Shown: in pieces, positions 43,584 through 52,277 of the stretch
Layout of the letters: the number at the start of each line of letters is the position of its first letter
How positions within the stretch are numbered: the first letter of the stretch is position 1
Source of the DNA: Streptomyces sp. NBC_00234
Lineage (GTDB): Bacteria; Actinomycetota; Actinomycetes; Streptomycetales; Streptomycetaceae
DNA length: 64,000 bases
Assembly (NCBI RefSeq): GCF_036195325.1
Contig: NZ_CP108101.1
Coordinates: forward strand, 3,472,001-3,536,000
Reading direction: 5' to 3'
Notes under the pieces: generated by a model
Told to the model about the DNA's origin: nothing
The model's database searches: none
Seen by the model: the letters and a program-made list of their open reading frames with translations, nothing else
Program-made: the position numbers and the translations under genes

Positions 43584-44273
43584 ATGAAAACGATCGTCCT
43601 CGGCATCGGCGAAACACTCATCCGCGACGACCGCTACTGGGCGTCCTGGGCCAACTGGCTGGGCATCCCGCCGCACACGCTCAGCGCGCTGGTCGGCGCC
43701 GCGGTCACCCAGGGCGGCGAGGGCGCCGACGCGCTGCGCCTGCTGCGCCCCGGCATGGACGTCGCCGAGGCCGCGCACGCCCGCGCGGCGGCCGGCCGGG
43801 GCGAGCACCTGGACGAGTCGGACCTCTACCCCGACGTCCGCCCCGCACTCGCCGAACTGCGCGCGCTGGGCCTCCGGGTCGTGATCGCGGGCAACCGGAC
43901 CGCCCGCGCGGGCGAACTCCTGCGCGCCCTCGACCTGCCCGCGGACCTGGTCGTCACCTCGGAGGAGTGGGGCGTCGCCAAACCGGACCCGGACTTCTTC
44001 GCCCACGTACTGGACGCCGCGGAAGCCGACCCCCGGGCCACGCTGTACGTGGGCGACCACCCGGCCAACGACCTGTTCCCCGCGAAGTCCGCCGGCCTGC
44101 GCACGGCACACATCCGCCGCGGTCCCTACGGCCACTGGTGGGCGGAGCACCCGGACGTGACGGAGACGGCGGACTGGCACATCACGACGCTGACGGAACT
44201 CCCGGCACTCCTGGGCAGAACCGAAGCGGACCAGCCCCCGGCGGCTCCGGCACGGGCGCTCAGGTCGGTGTAG
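43584..44273 (+). CDS. HAD-superfamily protein with nucleophile Asp replaced by Gly
   Basis: ATG 43584 (229 residues) with an overlapping GTG at 43581 as an alternative. The fold is a Streptomyces HAD-like protein: LDESDLYPDVRPALAELRALGLRVVIAGNRT, then VTSEEWGVAKPDPDFF (Lys of motif III), then YVGDHPANDLFPAKSAGL (Asp pair of motif IV), ending in RRGPYGHWW. Motif I should start VFDxGxxL or similar, with an essential nucleophilic Asp. Here the text is VLGIGETL, so residue 7 is Gly instead of Asp. The GAC-to-GGC change is one base. Without that Asp phosphoryl or haloacid chemistry is unlikely, although the rest of the site remains. It could be a recent inactivation or a pseudoenzyme. Confidence 0.82.
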   Translation: MKTIVLGIGETLIRDDRYWASWANWLGIPPHTLSALVGAAVTQGGEGADALRLLRPGMDVAEAAHARAAAGRGEHLDESDLYPDVRPALAELRALGLRVVIAGNRTARAGELLRALDLPADLVVTSEEWGVAKPDPDFFAHVLDAAEADPRATLYVGDHPANDLFPAKSAGLRTAHIRRGPYGHWWAEHPDVTETADWHITTLTELPALLGRTEADQPPAAPARALRSV

Positions 44274-44322
44274 CGGGGCCTGCGGGCGTGCGCGCCGGGC
44301 CGGCGGTAGCGGGCCGCCGCCC

Positions 44323-45051
44323 CTATCCCCGCCGGAACAGGCCCGTCCACAGGAACGCCTCGCCGAACAGCGGGGACTCCGCTGGTTCGTCGTGCATGCG
44401 GCGCAGTTCGATCTCCGTCAGGCCGGAGAAGATCCCGCGCAATGCCTCCGGGGTGTACGCGAGTCCGCCCTGAAGGCCCGCCTCCCGGTAGAAGTCCGCG
44501 TCGGAGAGTTCCGAGCCCATGGCGCCCGCCGCGAAGCAGGTGAGGGCGAGGTGGCCGCCGGGGGCGAGGGCGCGGTCCAGGAGTGCGAGGTAGCTGATGC
44601 GGCGGTGCGGTGGCAGGTGGTGGAAGCAGCCGGAGTCGTAGATCAGGTCGTACGGTCCGGTGAGCTCGGCCGTCGTCGGCGCGAAGGCGTCGTCGCAGTG
44701 GAACCGGACGTCGGCGCCCGCCTCGTCCGCCCGCTCCTCGGCCCAGGCGATGGCCGTCGGGGACAGGTCGACGGCGTCCACGTCGAAGCCAAGGGAGGCC
44801 AGGTGGAGGGCGTTGCGGCCGGGGCCGCAGCCGAGGTCGAGGGCGCGGCCGGGGGTGATCAGGCCGCGGTCGACGTACGAGACCAGGTTCTCGTCCGGCT
44901 TCGCCACGAAGAAGGGGACCGCCTTCGAGCGGTCCGCGTAGAACCTGTCCCACCACGAGGCCCCGTCCGCCGTCCAGCGGTCGGACTCCGGCGCGAACAG
45001 GCCGTCCAGGAGTGTCAGTACGTCGTCCACCGTGCGTATGTTGCGGTCCAT
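44323..45051 (-). CDS. Class I SAM-dependent methyltransferase
   Basis: The protein has 242 residues. ATG 45051 has GGGG six bases upstream; a TTG at 45054 is the neighbouring in-frame codon. The SAM-binding motif is ALDLGCGPGRNALHLASLG, followed by DVDAVDLSPTAI, DLIYDSGCFHHLPPHRR and LTCFAAGAMG. This is the profile of a small-molecule methyltransferase of the thiol/tellurite/ubiquinone-type family, but the substrate cannot be stated. The gene converges with the HAD-like gene 49 bases away. Confidence 0.88.
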   Translation of the reverse strand: MDRNIRTVDDVLTLLDGLFAPESDRWTADGASWWDRFYADRSKAVPFFVAKPDENLVSYVDRGLITPGRALDLGCGPGRNALHLASLGFDVDAVDLSPTAIAWAEERADEAGADVRFHCDDAFAPTTAELTGPYDLIYDSGCFHHLPPHRRISYLALLDRALAPGGHLALTCFAAGAMGSELSDADFYREAGLQGGLAYTPEALRGIFSGLTEIELRRMHDEPAESPLFGEAFLWTGLFRRG

Positions 45052-45342
45052 CAACTACCCCTTTCCTCTGGGGTAATTGTAGGTTCGGCAGCCACATGTT
45101 CCCAGCTCAGGAGGGGTTTGCGGGAGGCGTCCGCGGTTCGCTGAGCGCCTCGGCGGAGACCGGGGGCCGTGGGGTCCGTACGCGGGGCGGCGACGTCCGT
45201 CACGCACCGCCGAAGGTCGTTTCGGGGGCGTTCACGGGCCCGCGCGGGCATGTTTCGGAAGCAGTTCCGGTCAGCGCCGGTCCCGGTCGGGCCGGCCACC
45301 CCCGGGCACGGCCCGGTGCCGCGCCGTGATGGGATGCTTCGC
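45052..45342. other. Divergent intergenic region, methyltransferase / GNAT
   Basis: About 290 bases, very GC-rich except for the first 30. I saw no gene, long palindrome or convincing promoter. The AT-richer AGGAAAGGGG next to the methyltransferase start is its ribosome binding site. Confidence 0.5.
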
Positions 45343-46191
45343 ATGATCGAGCCGTCGCTTCGCGCCCGCATAGCGCACTATTACGCCACCGTGCCGCTGG
45401 TGTTCGCCGAAGCCGAGGAGTTCGGTCCGTTGCGGCTGTTCGTACGGAGGGCGGCGGGCGCCCCGTACTACGGCGGCCCGAACCACGCCCAGCCCACCGC
45501 GGCGGGTGCGGCCGACGTCACCGGCGCCGACATCGCCCGCGTACGGGCCCGGCAGCGGGAGCTCGGTGTGCCGGGGGCGATCGAGTGGCTGGACGAGGTG
45601 GCACCCGCGATGCGCGGGCTGGTCGAGGCCGCGGGCCTGCCGGTGCTGGAGCGTCCGTTGATGGTCCTCGACCCGCACCTGCCCTTGGCGCCGCCGCCCC
45701 TGCCGGACGGTGTCACGCTCCGCGCCCTGGACGCCGACGACCCCGCCCTGCCCGCCGCACTCGCCCTCCCCCGCCTGGCCTTCGCCGACGTGGGCACGGC
45801 GGTGGGCCTTGCGGGGCGCACCGAACTGTCCGCGATCGCCGCAACGCTGACGGCGGACGGCACCCTGGAGACGGTCCGCCCGACCCTCCGCGCCGGCCAC
45901 AAGGTGCTCGTGGCAGCCCTCGCCCCCGACGGCACCCCGCTCGCCGTGGGCCACTACCACCCGGCGGACGGCATCACCGAGATCGGCGGCATCGGGACCC
46001 TGCCCACGGCCCGTCGGCAGGGGCTGGGCGCGGCCGTCATGGCGGCCCTCGCCACCCATGCACGCGACCAGGGTGTGCACACCGTCTTCCTCGCCTACGC
46101 CGAGGAAGCCGTCGCCCGCATCTACGCCCGCCTGGGCTTCCGCCCGGCCGGCACCACCCTGCTGATCGCCGACCAGCCCGCCCGTTCCTGA
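45343..46191 (+). CDS. GNAT-family acetyltransferase
   Basis: ATG 45343 gives 282 residues; ATG 45334 adds three and has a similar ribosome binding site. The C-terminal half carries the acetyl-CoA motif (IGTLPTARRQGLGAAVMAALATHARDQGVHTVFLAY) and the final strand (RIYARLGFRPAGTTLLI) of GNAT enzymes. The N-terminal 130 residues form a second GNAT-like half without a clear acetyl-CoA loop. The acceptor (protein, aminoglycoside or small amine) is not evident. It converges with the TetR gene, with four bases between the stop codons. Confidence 0.85.
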   Translation: MIEPSLRARIAHYYATVPLVFAEAEEFGPLRLFVRRAAGAPYYGGPNHAQPTAAGAADVTGADIARVRARQRELGVPGAIEWLDEVAPAMRGLVEAAGLPVLERPLMVLDPHLPLAPPPLPDGVTLRALDADDPALPAALALPRLAFADVGTAVGLAGRTELSAIAATLTADGTLETVRPTLRAGHKVLVAALAPDGTPLAVGHYHPADGITEIGGIGTLPTARRQGLGAAVMAALATHARDQGVHTVFLAYAEEAVARIYARLGFRPAGTTLLIADQPARS

Positions 46192-46195
46192 GGGG

Positions 46196-46789
46196 TCACA
46201 GGGTCAGTGACCGCCAGATCCGGTCCGGGAGGATGCGGGCCGCCTCGTCCAGGTCGACGTCGTCGATGCCCGAGAGCCAGCGGCGGGCGACCGCGACGAC
46301 CGGGCCGAGGACCAGGGACTCGATCAACGCGAGCGGCAGCGGGGCGAGTTCACCGGACTCGACGCGGGGTTTGAGCCATTCGGCGAAGGGCGAGAGCCGG
46401 GCCTCCTGGGCGTCGCGGAGCTCCTTGCCCTGGGCCATGCCCTGACGGTCGGCCATGGAGGAGTGCAGGAGCAGGGCGGCGGCCCGGTGCTCCCGGATGA
46501 ACGCCAGATAGGCGCGTACGAGGCCCGCGATCGCGCCTCGGGTGGTGTCGGCGCCCTGCAGGCCCACCGCCAGCTCGCCCAGCAGCCGTCCCAGCCAGCG
46601 GTGCGTCAGCTCGGCGACGAGACCGTCGATGCTGCCGAAGTGGTGGTACAGGCTGCCGAGACTGACCCCGCTGGCCTCGGTGACCGCACCGACGGTGATG
46701 CCCCGCTCGCCCTCCTCGCCGTAGACGCGCAACGCGGCATCGAGAAGCAAATCGACGGTTACCGCACCGCGTTGCTGTTTGGGGCTCAT
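46196..46789 (-). CDS. TetR-family regulator
   Basis: The protein has 197 residues. ATG 46789 is used. The HTH is GITVGAVTEASGVSLGSLYHHFGSIDGLVAELTHRWL. The ligand-binding part has RAYLAFIREHRAAALLLHSSMADRQGMAQGK, the form seen in regulators of transporters and fatty-acid or drug responses. It is divergent from the kinase gene, and a perfect palindrome lies in the shared region 27 bases from its start, inside a likely promoter spacer. Autoregulation is therefore likely. Whether it also controls the kinase is open. Confidence 0.88.
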   Translation of the reverse strand: MSPKQQRGAVTVDLLLDAALRVYGEEGERGITVGAVTEASGVSLGSLYHHFGSIDGLVAELTHRWLGRLLGELAVGLQGADTTRGAIAGLVRAYLAFIREHRAAALLLHSSMADRQGMAQGKELRDAQEARLSPFAEWLKPRVESGELAPLPLALIESLVLGPVVAVARRWLSGIDDVDLDEAARILPDRIWRSLTL

Positions 46790-46807
46790 GGAGATCCTTA
46801 CCGGTTC

Positions 46808-46840
46808 TAGAGTAGGTTTCTAGAAACTGATTCCAATTCT
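46808..46840 (-). promoter_or_regulatory. TetR operator palindrome within a minus-strand promoter
   Basis: GTTTCTAGAAAC (46816-46827) is a perfect 12-base palindrome. On the minus strand it lies between TTGGAA (-35) and TACTCT (-10) with a 16-base spacer, directly before the TetR gene. Confidence 0.65.
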
Positions 46841-46852
46841 AACGGGGTTGAC

Positions 46853-48748
46853 GTGTTCGAGCTGGGGGGAAGCGGGGCCGAGCCCCTGGAGACGGGGGAC
46901 CCGCTCCGGATCGGATCGATACCGCTGGCGGGGCGGCTCGGGGCCGGTGGCATGGGGCGGGTGTACCTCGGGGTCCACGAAGGACGGTACGTGGCCGTCA
47001 AGCAGCTGCTGTCCTCCGTCGTCGGCGAGGACGCCGACTTCCTGCGCCGGTTCGGGCACGAACTCGACAACCTGTCCCGGCTGCCGGCGGAGGCCACCGC
47101 TCCGCTGCTCGCCAGTGACCGCACCGCGATGCCTCCGTGGTTCGCCACCGCGTACGTCCCCGGGCTCACCCTGAGCCAGGCCGTCACGCTGCACGGCGGC
47201 CCGCTGCCCGCCGACGCGCTCTGGTCGCTGCTGCGGGGAGCGGCTGCCGCCCTGGCGTCCGTGCACGCGCTGGACATGGTGCACCGGGACATCAAGCCGT
47301 CCAACGTCATGCTGACCCTCGACGGGCTCACCCTCATCGACTTCGGCGTCGCCCGGGCCACCGAACAGAGCCAGTTGACCCGCACCGGCATGGTCGTGGG
47401 GACGCCCGCCTACATGGCGCCCGAACAGGCTTCGGGTTCACGCGGGCTGAGCGGCGCCACCGACGTGTTCGCACTGGCCTCGGCGCTCGGCTACGCCGCG
47501 TGCGGCCGGCCGCCCTTCGGCGACGACTCGGGCCACGGTGTGCTCTACCGCATCGTCCACGAGCAGCCCGACATGGCGCCGTTGCGGGAGCTGGACTCCG
47601 AGCTCGCCGAGCTCGTCGCGGCCTGCCTCGACAAGGACCCCGACGGCCGTCCCACCGCCGCCGAGCTCCTCGAAAGCGCCTCGCGGCGCGCACCGTCCAC
47701 CGGGCCCCTGTGGCCCGCGGTCATCACGGAGCGGCTGACCGAGCGGGCCGCCTTCGCCGCGAGCACGCAGAAGATCGACACACCGACCGTCCCACTCACC
47801 GGCGGCAGCCCGGAGCCCGAGTCGAAGCCGGAGCCGAAGGCTGAGCCGCAGCCGAAGCCGGAGCCGAAGGCTGAGCCGCAGCCGAAGCCGACGTCCGGGG
47901 CCCGCCCCGAGCGGGCCGAACGCCGCCGTAAGCGCCTCTTCCTCGCCGTCGTTCCCGTCGTCGCCACCGTGGGCGGCACGACCCTCGCCATCCAGCTCCT
48001 GCCGTACATGTCCTCGCCGCAGGCCACGGAGAAACCCGGCCCCTCGGCCTCCGTCTCGGCGCCGGCCGACCCGGGGTCGACCGGTGGCACCGGCCCGTCG
48101 GGCACGGCCTCGCCGTCCGCGTCGCCCGGCAAGGACAAGGGCAAGGCCGGGGACAAGGACGCGTCCGGGGAGAAGGGCGCGGAGGACGACGAAGGCAAGG
48201 AACCGGACGGGGCGGGCGGCTCCGAGGCCGCCGCCGGCGGCGGCACCGGGACCGGCGCCGTCGACCCGGACGGGAGCGACGGCGCCGGCGACGCGGACAC
48301 TCCCGGCGACTCGGGCGCCGACGGTTCCGGCGGGGCCGCCGCGTCCGGCGGGGGCGGTTCCGGCCCGTCCTCGGCCGCCCCTCCCCCCTCCTCCGGCACC
48401 TACCGCTACCGCAACGGCGACAACAGCCTCTGCATCACCCAGACGTACGGCGGCTCGGATCAGGGTTCCTGCTCGGACTCGACCGCCCGGTGGACCGTGC
48501 GGAGCCAGTCCGGCGGCTTCAAGCTCGTCAACCAACAGACCGGCCAGTGCCTGTACGCCAACATGCTCGGCCAGGCCGTCTTCGTGGGCGACTGCGCCCA
48601 GGAGGCCGGCCGGATCTGGCGTAACGGTTCGGGTGGCAGCCTCGTGAGCGCCTTCAACGGCGGCTGCCTCGACGTGGGCACGACCAGTTTCCTGGTGACG
48701 TCGACGTGCGCCGGGGAGTCGTCACAGCGCTGGACGAGGGAGAGCTAG
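46853..48748 (+). CDS. Membrane Ser/Thr protein kinase with extracellular ricin-type lectin domain
   Basis: The protein has 631 residues from GTG 46853. The PknB-like kinase domain spans about 20-280: GAGGMG loop (30-35), VAVK (Lys50), HRDIKPSN (Asp146), DFG (Asp163), GTPAYMAPE. A Pro/Lys/Glu-rich juxtamembrane part carries an exact repeat of KPEPKAEPQP. One membrane helix (about 362-384) leads to a Gly/Ala/Asp-rich spacer of about 120 residues. The last 115 residues are a ricin-B type lectin: YRYRNGDNSLCITQ, QQTGQCLYA and GGCLDVGTTS with six Cys. It should phosphorylate cytoplasmic proteins in response to an outside sugar or wall fragment. A PBP gene converges on it. Confidence 0.9.
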   Translation: MFELGGSGAEPLETGDPLRIGSIPLAGRLGAGGMGRVYLGVHEGRYVAVKQLLSSVVGEDADFLRRFGHELDNLSRLPAEATAPLLASDRTAMPPWFATAYVPGLTLSQAVTLHGGPLPADALWSLLRGAAAALASVHALDMVHRDIKPSNVMLTLDGLTLIDFGVARATEQSQLTRTGMVVGTPAYMAPEQASGSRGLSGATDVFALASALGYAACGRPPFGDDSGHGVLYRIVHEQPDMAPLRELDSELAELVAACLDKDPDGRPTAAELLESASRRAPSTGPLWPAVITERLTERAAFAASTQKIDTPTVPLTGGSPEPESKPEPKAEPQPKPEPKAEPQPKPTSGARPERAERRRKRLFLAVVPVVATVGGTTLAIQLLPYMSSPQATEKPGPSASVSAPADPGSTGGTGPSGTASPSASPGKDKGKAGDKDASGEKGAEDDEGKEPDGAGGSEAAAGGGTGTGAVDPDGSDGAGDADTPGDSGADGSGGAAASGGGGSGPSSAAPPPSSGTYRYRNGDNSLCITQTYGGSDQGSCSDSTARWTVRSQSGGFKLVNQQTGQCLYANMLGQAVFVGDCAQEAGRIWRNGSGGSLVSAFNGGCLDVGTTSFLVTSTCAGESSQRWTRES

Positions 48749-48870
48749 TCGGAGGGCGGGCCTGGGGCCTGTCGTCGGGGTCAGGGCCGCCTGACCCGGA
48801 CGAGAGGTCCCAGGGTGGTGCCGGCCGGGGAGACCTGGCCGGTGCCGGACGAGGGAGACCCTGGGCCCTC

Positions 48871-48906
48871 GCTGGGGAAGTAGGCCGGGGGGCCTACTTC
48901 CCCAGC
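48871..48906. terminator. Long bidirectional hairpin overlapping the PBP stop codon
   Basis: A perfect 16-bp stem (GCTGGGGAAGTAGGCC, 48871-48886, with its complement 48891-48906) and a GGGG loop. The stop codon and last four codons of the minus-strand PBP gene lie in the right arm. It should terminate both convergent transcripts. Confidence 0.85.
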
Positions 48907-50378
48907 ACCGCCTTCATCACGTTCTTCGCGATCGGGGCACCCAGCCCGCCACCCGAGATGTCCTCACGGGAGATGTCCATGGCCGTCGGGTCGATGAAGA
49001 CCGCGACCGCGACCGACTGACCGTCGGGCTTCTTGCCGTACGAGACGAACCAGCCGTACGGGACTTCCTTGCGGACGTCGACGCCCCGCTGCGCCGTACC
49101 GGTCTTGCCGCCGACCGTCACACCGTCGATCAGGGCGCGCTGGGCGCTGCCCGCCTTGGCGGTGAACTCCATCATCTCCTGGACCTTCTTCGCGGTGTCC
49201 TCGGAGACGGCCTGGCTCATGAGCTTCGGCTCGTTCTGCTCCAGGGTGGAGAGGTCGGGGCCGCGGAGCTGGTCGACGATGTACGGCTGCATCAGCTTGC
49301 CGTTGTTGGCCATGGCCGCCGTGACCATCGCCATCTGCATCGGGGTGCTGGTCAGCGAACCCTGTCCCATACCGGTCAGCGCGGTGCCCGGCTTGTCCAG
49401 TTCCTCCGGGTAGAGGCTCTTCGTGGCGAGCATGTCGCCGAAGTCCTCCGAGTACACGTCGGAGTTGAAGCCGAACTTCTCCGCCGTCTCGCGCATCTTG
49501 TCGTCGCCCAGCTTGGCCGCCGCGTCGAGGAAGACGTTGTTGCAGGAGTACTGCATGGCCGTCTTCAGGGACGCCTTGTTGCAGGCCGCGTCGCCCGCCT
49601 CGCTGCTGATCTTGTTCGAGGAGAGCGGGAGGGGGTACGGGGAGACCGCGTCGGTCCTGGCATCGACGTCCGTGACGACACCGTGCTCCAGGGCGGCGGC
49701 AGCCGTGAGGATCTTGAAGGTGGAGCCGGGCGGGAAGGTCTCGCGCAGCGGACGGTTGGCGAGCGGCTTGCTCTTCTCGTCCACGAGCGCCTGGAACTTG
49801 TCGCCCTCCTTGAAGGAGTTGCCGGCGAAGACCGAGGGGTCGTACGAGGGGGTGGAGGCGAGCGCGAGGACCTTGCCGGTGGCCGGGTCGAGGGCCACCA
49901 CCGCACCTCGGGCGTCGATGTCGGTCAGGCCCTTGTACGCGGCCTCCTGGGCCTTCGGGTCGATCGTCGTGATCACGTCGCCGCCGCGCCGCGGCTGGCC
50001 GGTGATGATGTCCTTGGCGTGCCGGAAGGCGAAGCGCTCGTCCTGGCCGCTGAGCACCTCGTCGTACGTCTTCTCCAGGAGCGACATGCCCTGCGCCTGG
50101 GAGGCGTAACCGGTGACCGGCGCGTACATCGGCCCGTTCTTGAAGGTGCGCTGGTACTTGAAGTCGGTGCCGGACACGGCCTTCGACCCGGTCACCGCCT
50201 TGCCGCCGACGATGATGTCGCCGCGCGGGGTGGCGAACTGCGTGATCTTGACGCGCCGGTTGTGCTCGTTGTTCGCGAGTTCCTCGCGCTGGGCGAACTG
50301 CAGCCAGTTCGCGCGCAGCAGGAGGGCAAGCACCAACAGCCCGCAGAAGATGGCGATGTGCCGCAGCGGCCTGTTCAT
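48894..50378 (-). CDS. Class B penicillin-binding protein (transpeptidase)
   Basis: ATG 50378 with GGGGGAG upstream gives 494 residues. One N-terminal membrane anchor (about 7-24) is followed by the dimerisation region (NRRVKITQFATPRGDIIVGGKAV) and the transpeptidase domain. The motifs are STFK (Ser219), SCN (Ser278) and KTG (Lys425). There is no PASTA domain. It should cross-link peptidoglycan stems; homologues work with a RodA/FtsW-type glycosyltransferase. In other Streptomyces the main copy lies in a pknB-pbpA-rodA cluster. Here a PBP lies alone, convergent with a Ser/Thr kinase gene, so this locus looks like a separate paralogous pairing without a rodA gene in view. Confidence 0.9.
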   Translation of the reverse strand: MNRPLRHIAIFCGLLVLALLLRANWLQFAQREELANNEHNRRVKITQFATPRGDIIVGGKAVTGSKAVSGTDFKYQRTFKNGPMYAPVTGYASQAQGMSLLEKTYDEVLSGQDERFAFRHAKDIITGQPRRGGDVITTIDPKAQEAAYKGLTDIDARGAVVALDPATGKVLALASTPSYDPSVFAGNSFKEGDKFQALVDEKSKPLANRPLRETFPPGSTFKILTAAAALEHGVVTDVDARTDAVSPYPLPLSSNKISSEAGDAACNKASLKTAMQYSCNNVFLDAAAKLGDDKMRETAEKFGFNSDVYSEDFGDMLATKSLYPEELDKPGTALTGMGQGSLTSTPMQMAMVTAAMANNGKLMQPYIVDQLRGPDLSTLEQNEPKLMSQAVSEDTAKKVQEMMEFTAKAGSAQRALIDGVTVGGKTGTAQRGVDVRKEVPYGWFVSYGKKPDGQSVAVAVFIDPTAMDISREDISGGGLGAPIAKNVMKAVLGK

Positions 50379-50631
50379 GGCTCCCCCAACTCCCTGACGG
50401 CCGCTCACCCATCGACGGTGGCAGTCCGCGCTTCGATCTCCAGTGTTGAAGGATGCCACTTCGGCTCGCGCGGTTGCAGCGGGAGGTCTTCCCCTGGTCA
50501 GGGATACCGGCCTTTGTCCGCCTATCGCCGGGCCACCAAGGTCAAATGTCTGTCAGGTCTCTGTCACGAACGTTCATTCGGTGCCATTCTCACCGGCGCA
50601 CCCCCCACGAACCGAGTGAAGGAGAGACCGC
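50379..50631. other. Divergent intergenic region, PBP / M4 peptidase
   Basis: About 250 bases without a supported gene. Two TCTGTCA copies (near 50549 and 50560) and a GAACGTTC palindrome (near 50568) lie 55-90 bases before the M4 peptidase gene and may be regulator sites. Confidence 0.4.
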
Positions 50632-52188
50632 GTGAGAACCACGCTGCGTGCCGCCGCACTTGTCGCCTCTGCTGCCATGGCCGTCGTCGCCGTACAGGGC
50701 GCACCGGCCAGCGCCGACTCCACCGCCGCCGACCGGGAGTCCGGCGCCACCGCGCTTCCGCTCAGCGCGTCGGCCCGGGCGACCGCCATCAAGGACGCGC
50801 AGGCCGGAGCCGTCGCCGCGGCGCGGCAGATCGGACTCGGTGCACAGGAGAAGCTGATCGTCCGCGATGTCGTCAAGGACGCCGACGGCACCGTCCACAC
50901 CCGGTACGAGCGGACCTACGACGGCCTCCCGGTACTCGGCGGCGACCTGGTGACCCACGCCCGCAAGGACGGCTCGGTCAAGGGCATATCCCGCGCGCAC
51001 TCCGAGCAGATATCGCTCCCGACGACGTCCGCGTCCGTCGCGGCGGCCCCGGGCGCGCGCAAGGTGGTCTGGGCGGCCGACGGCAAGCCGGTCCTCGCGT
51101 ACGAGACCGTCGTCACCGGTACGCAGGCCGACGGCACACCGCGCGAGCTGCACGTCATCACGGACGCCACGAGCGGCAAGAAGCTCTACTCGTACGAGGG
51201 CATCCACACCGGGACGGGCACGAGCCAGTACAGCGGCACCGTCGCGCTGGGCACCACCCTCAGCGGCTCCTCCTACAGCCTCACCGACGGAGGCCGCGGC
51301 GGACACAAGACGTACGACCTCAACGGCGGCACGTCCGGCACCGGCACGCTCTTCACCGACGCCGACGACGTCTGGGGCAGCGGCACCACCGCCAACCGTC
51401 AGACGGCCGGCGTCGACGCCGCCTACGGCGCCGGTGTGACCTGGGACTTCTACAAGACGGAGTTCGGCCGCAACGGCATCGCGGGCGACGGCAAGGCCGC
51501 CTACTCGCGCGTCCACTACGGCAACGCGTACGTCAACGCTTTCTGGTCCGACAGCTGCTTCTGCATGACGTACGGCGACGGGGCCAACAACCTCAAGCCG
51601 CTCACCTCGCTGGACGTCGCCGCGCACGAGATGAGCCACGGGCTCACGGCGTCCACCGCAGGGCTGAAGTACAGCCGGGAGTCGGGCGGCCTCAACGAGG
51701 CCACCAGCGACATCCTCGGCACCTCGGTGGAGTTCTACGCCAACAACTCCGCCGACGCCGGTGACTACCTCATCGGCGAGAAGATCGACATCCGCGGCAA
51801 CGGCACCCCGCTGCGCTACATGGACCGGCCCAGCCGGGACGGCTCGTCGGCGGACTACTGGTCCAGGAACGTCGGCAGGCTGGACGTGCACTACTCGTCC
51901 GGTCCGGCCAACCACTTCTTCTACCTGCTGTCCGAGGGCAGCGGGGCCAAGACGGTCAACGGCGTCTCGTACGACTCCCCGACCGCCGACGGCTCCACCG
52001 TCACGGGCATCGGCCGGGACAAGGCGTACAAGATCTGGTACAAGGCCCTCTCCACGTACATGACCTCGTCGACCGACTACGCGGGAGCCCGCGCGGCGAC
52101 CCTGCAGGCCGCGGGCGACCTGTACGGGGCGGGAAGCGCCGAGCAGCAGGGCGTGACCGCGGCCTGGAACGCGATCAACGTGAAGTAG
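50632..52188 (+). CDS. Secreted M4-family (thermolysin-like) metallopeptidase
   Basis: The protein has 518 residues. GTG 50632 has AAGGAGAG upstream. The signal peptide ends near ASA-D (28). The propeptide (FTP and PepSY regions, about 35-190, including YERTYDGLPVLGGDLVTHARKDG) is typical of M4 zymogens. The catalytic domain has HEMSH (332-336) and NEATSD (Glu356), so all zinc ligands are present. It should be secreted as a proenzyme and activated by self-cleavage to degrade protein outside the cell. The length and layout match normal Streptomyces M4 peptidases without an extra C-terminal domain. Confidence 0.93.
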   Translation: MRTTLRAAALVASAAMAVVAVQGAPASADSTAADRESGATALPLSASARATAIKDAQAGAVAAARQIGLGAQEKLIVRDVVKDADGTVHTRYERTYDGLPVLGGDLVTHARKDGSVKGISRAHSEQISLPTTSASVAAAPGARKVVWAADGKPVLAYETVVTGTQADGTPRELHVITDATSGKKLYSYEGIHTGTGTSQYSGTVALGTTLSGSSYSLTDGGRGGHKTYDLNGGTSGTGTLFTDADDVWGSGTTANRQTAGVDAAYGAGVTWDFYKTEFGRNGIAGDGKAAYSRVHYGNAYVNAFWSDSCFCMTYGDGANNLKPLTSLDVAAHEMSHGLTASTAGLKYSRESGGLNEATSDILGTSVEFYANNSADAGDYLIGEKIDIRGNGTPLRYMDRPSRDGSSADYWSRNVGRLDVHYSSGPANHFFYLLSEGSGAKTVNGVSYDSPTADGSTVTGIGRDKAYKIWYKALSTYMTSSTDYAGARAATLQAAGDLYGAGSAEQQGVTAAWNAINVK

Positions 52189-52202
52189 CGGCACCGAGGA
52201 AC

Positions 52203-52241
52203 GGGAGGGGCCGGACCGCACTGCGCGGTCCGGCCCCTCCC
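52203..52241 (+). terminator. Terminator after the M4 peptidase gene
   Basis: A perfect 17-bp stem (GGGAGGGGCCGGACCGC, 52203-52219, with 52225-52241) and a 5-base loop. It may serve the convergent LLM gene (end 52278) too. Confidence 0.85.
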
Positions 52242-52277
52242 CCGTGTTCCAGCCCGGCATGATCCAAACGGGAGGCC

